This document shows, one piece after another, positions 5,595 to 6,497 of a DNA stretch of 6,497 nt. The stretch comes from Elusimicrobiales bacterium (GTDB lineage Bacteria; Elusimicrobiota; Elusimicrobia; Elusimicrobiales; UBA9959). The stretch is from contig JAOAEH010000072.1 in NCBI GenBank assembly GCA_026416895.1, forward strand, positions 1 to 6,497. The letters are read 5' to 3'. The stretch's first letter is position 1, and each line of letters opens with the position of its first letter. Made by a program: the position numbers and the translations under genes. Under the pieces are notes generated by a model. That model was not told the DNA's origin. It worked only from the letters and a program-made list of their open reading frames with translations, and searched no databases.

Positions 5595-6497
5595 ATTCTT
5601 ATTTTCTTTTAACTTTTCTACAAGTTTTTTTGCAATATCATAAGCATCACCAACTATAGCGTATTTTGCAACACTAAATATCATCGCATTTGGGTCTTTA
5701 TTTACAGCAATAATTACATCAGAATTTCTCATTCCAACAAGATGTTGAACTGCACCAGATATCCCAAATGCAAGATATAGGCGAGGAGATACAGTTGTAC
5801 CACTTTGCCCTACTTGGTGTTTCTTATCTATAAAGCCACTGTCAACTGCAGCCCTGGAAGCTCCAACTGTTGCTCCTAACAAAGAAGCTAATTCATGAAG
5901 TATTTTAAATCTATCTTTTGTTTTAAGTCCTCTTCCTCCTGAAACTATAATTTCTGCATTTTCAAGCTTTACTCCACTTTTAACCTCTTCCTTATGTCTC
6001 GAAATAATTCTTATTTTTCTTATACTTTTATCTATTTTTATTTCCTCTCTTACAATTTCAACTAAATTTGGTAAAGTTTTTGAAACTCTCATCACATTAG
6101 GTCTAACAGTCGCCATTTGTGGTCTCGAATTTGGTGAAAGTATGTCTGCCATAATATTACCACCAAATGCCGGTCTAGATTGAACCAAAAGTCCACTTGA
6201 GTTTATATCAAGTCCAGTACAATCTGCAGTAAGTCCAACATAAAGCTGTGTTGCAACTTTTGGAGCAAGCTCTCGCCCTTTATAAGTTGCTCCGAAAAGA
6301 AAAATAGATGGTTTATATTTATTTACTAATGCAATAATTGCAGTTGCATAAATATCACTATCATAAGGTAAAAATTCTTCATTTTCTACTAAATACATCA
6401 AATCACAACCATATTCAGCTACAATTTTTTCATAATTTCTATTCTTATCAGTTAATACCACTGCACATAATCTTTGTTTTAACTTATCAGCAAGCTT
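5592..6497 (-). CDS. etfA: Electron transfer flavoprotein alpha subunit, 5'-truncated by window edge
   Basis: C-terminal 301 residues of EtfA, which pairs with EtfB to carry electrons between acyl-CoA dehydrogenases or similar flavoenzymes and an acceptor. The frame stays open to position 6497, where it reads KLADKLKQ. The GTG at 6459-6461 is therefore an internal valine, not the start, and I estimate 25-35 residues are missing for an ordinary EtfA. The N-terminal alpha/beta domain includes SRPAFGGNIMADI and the TVRPNVM segment. The FAD domain contains SGGRGLKTKDRF, GASRAAVDSGF, QVGQSGTTVSP and the EtfA family signature LYLAFGISGAVQH followed by GMRNSDVIIAVN (about 240-266 of the visible part), with NKDPNAMIF and VGDAYDI after it. 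The FAD-binding residues look intact. Family context predicts etfB just upstream, outside the window. Whether this is a classical or an electron-bifurcating ETF, or has an N-terminal ferredoxin domain, cannot be told from the visible part. Confidence 0.97.
   Translation of the reverse strand, partial: KLADKLKQRLCAVVLTDKNRNYEKIVAEYGCDLMYLVENEEFLPYDSDIYATAIIALVNKYKPSIFLFGATYKGRELAPKVATQLYVGLTADCTGLDINSSGLLVQSRPAFGGNIMADILSPNSRPQMATVRPNVMRVSKTLPNLVEIVREEIKIDKSIRKIRIISRHKEEVKSGVKLENAEIIVSGGRGLKTKDRFKILHELASLLGATVGASRAAVDSGFIDKKHQVGQSGTTVSPRLYLAFGISGAVQHLVGMRNSDVIIAVNKDPNAMIFSVAKYAIVGDAYDIAKKLVEKLKENKN

Noticed and set aside
6459..6461. GTG as the start of etfA
   Set aside because: The same frame continues upstream to the window edge with sensible EtfA sequence, and the product from GTG would lack conserved N-terminal strands. 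The codon is an internal valine.
6492..6497. HindIII site (AAGCTT) exactly at the window end
   Set aside because: It could hint at a cloning junction, but EtfA coding is continuous up to it and six-base sites of this composition are common in AT-rich DNA.

Overview
The window is a tightly packed block of six genes, all on the minus strand, in very AT-rich DNA (under about 30% G+C by eye). Read in the direction of transcription, from high to low coordinates, they are: the 3' part of etfA (electron transfer flavoprotein alpha subunit); a membrane sensor histidine kinase (Cache-like sensor, HAMP, PAS, HisKA/HATPase); a CHASE2-class III adenylate cyclase with a TPR-like tail; a DUF3307-type integral membrane protein; a MacroD/YmdB-like macrodomain protein; and the N-terminal part of a DnaQ-like (DEDD) 3'-5' exonuclease that runs off the left edge. 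The first and last genes are cut by the window ends.

Spacing is extreme. Two junctions are TAATG overlaps in which stop and start share one base (etfA/kinase and cyclase/DUF3307). Two gaps are only 7 and 10 nt, and the exonuclease start lies 26 nt inside the end of the macrodomain gene. There is no intergenic stretch long enough for an ordinary promoter or terminator, and no RNA gene, mobile element, CRISPR array or substantial repeat was seen. The simplest reading is one polycistronic transcript entering from beyond the right edge, probably from an etfBA promoter.

The organism cannot be named from this window. The standard genetic code works throughout. Low G+C, an EtfA of the general anaerobe/clostridial flavour and a CHASE2 cyclase with a class IIIb-type active site suggest a low-GC, probably anaerobic bacterium, perhaps with a spirochaete-like, deferribacter-like or candidate-phylum background. 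This is inference only.

Functionally, the block joins an electron-transfer component to two independent membrane sensors (a kinase and a cyclase), a poorly understood multi-pass membrane protein, an ADP-ribose-handling enzyme and a nuclease. The kinase has no response regulator in the window. The most interesting points are the translationally coupled kinase-cyclase-DUF3307 run, a DsbA-like CPHC motif in the extracytoplasmic part of the cyclase, and the overlapping macrodomain-exonuclease pair. Whether these form one system or merely share a transcript cannot be settled from one genome.
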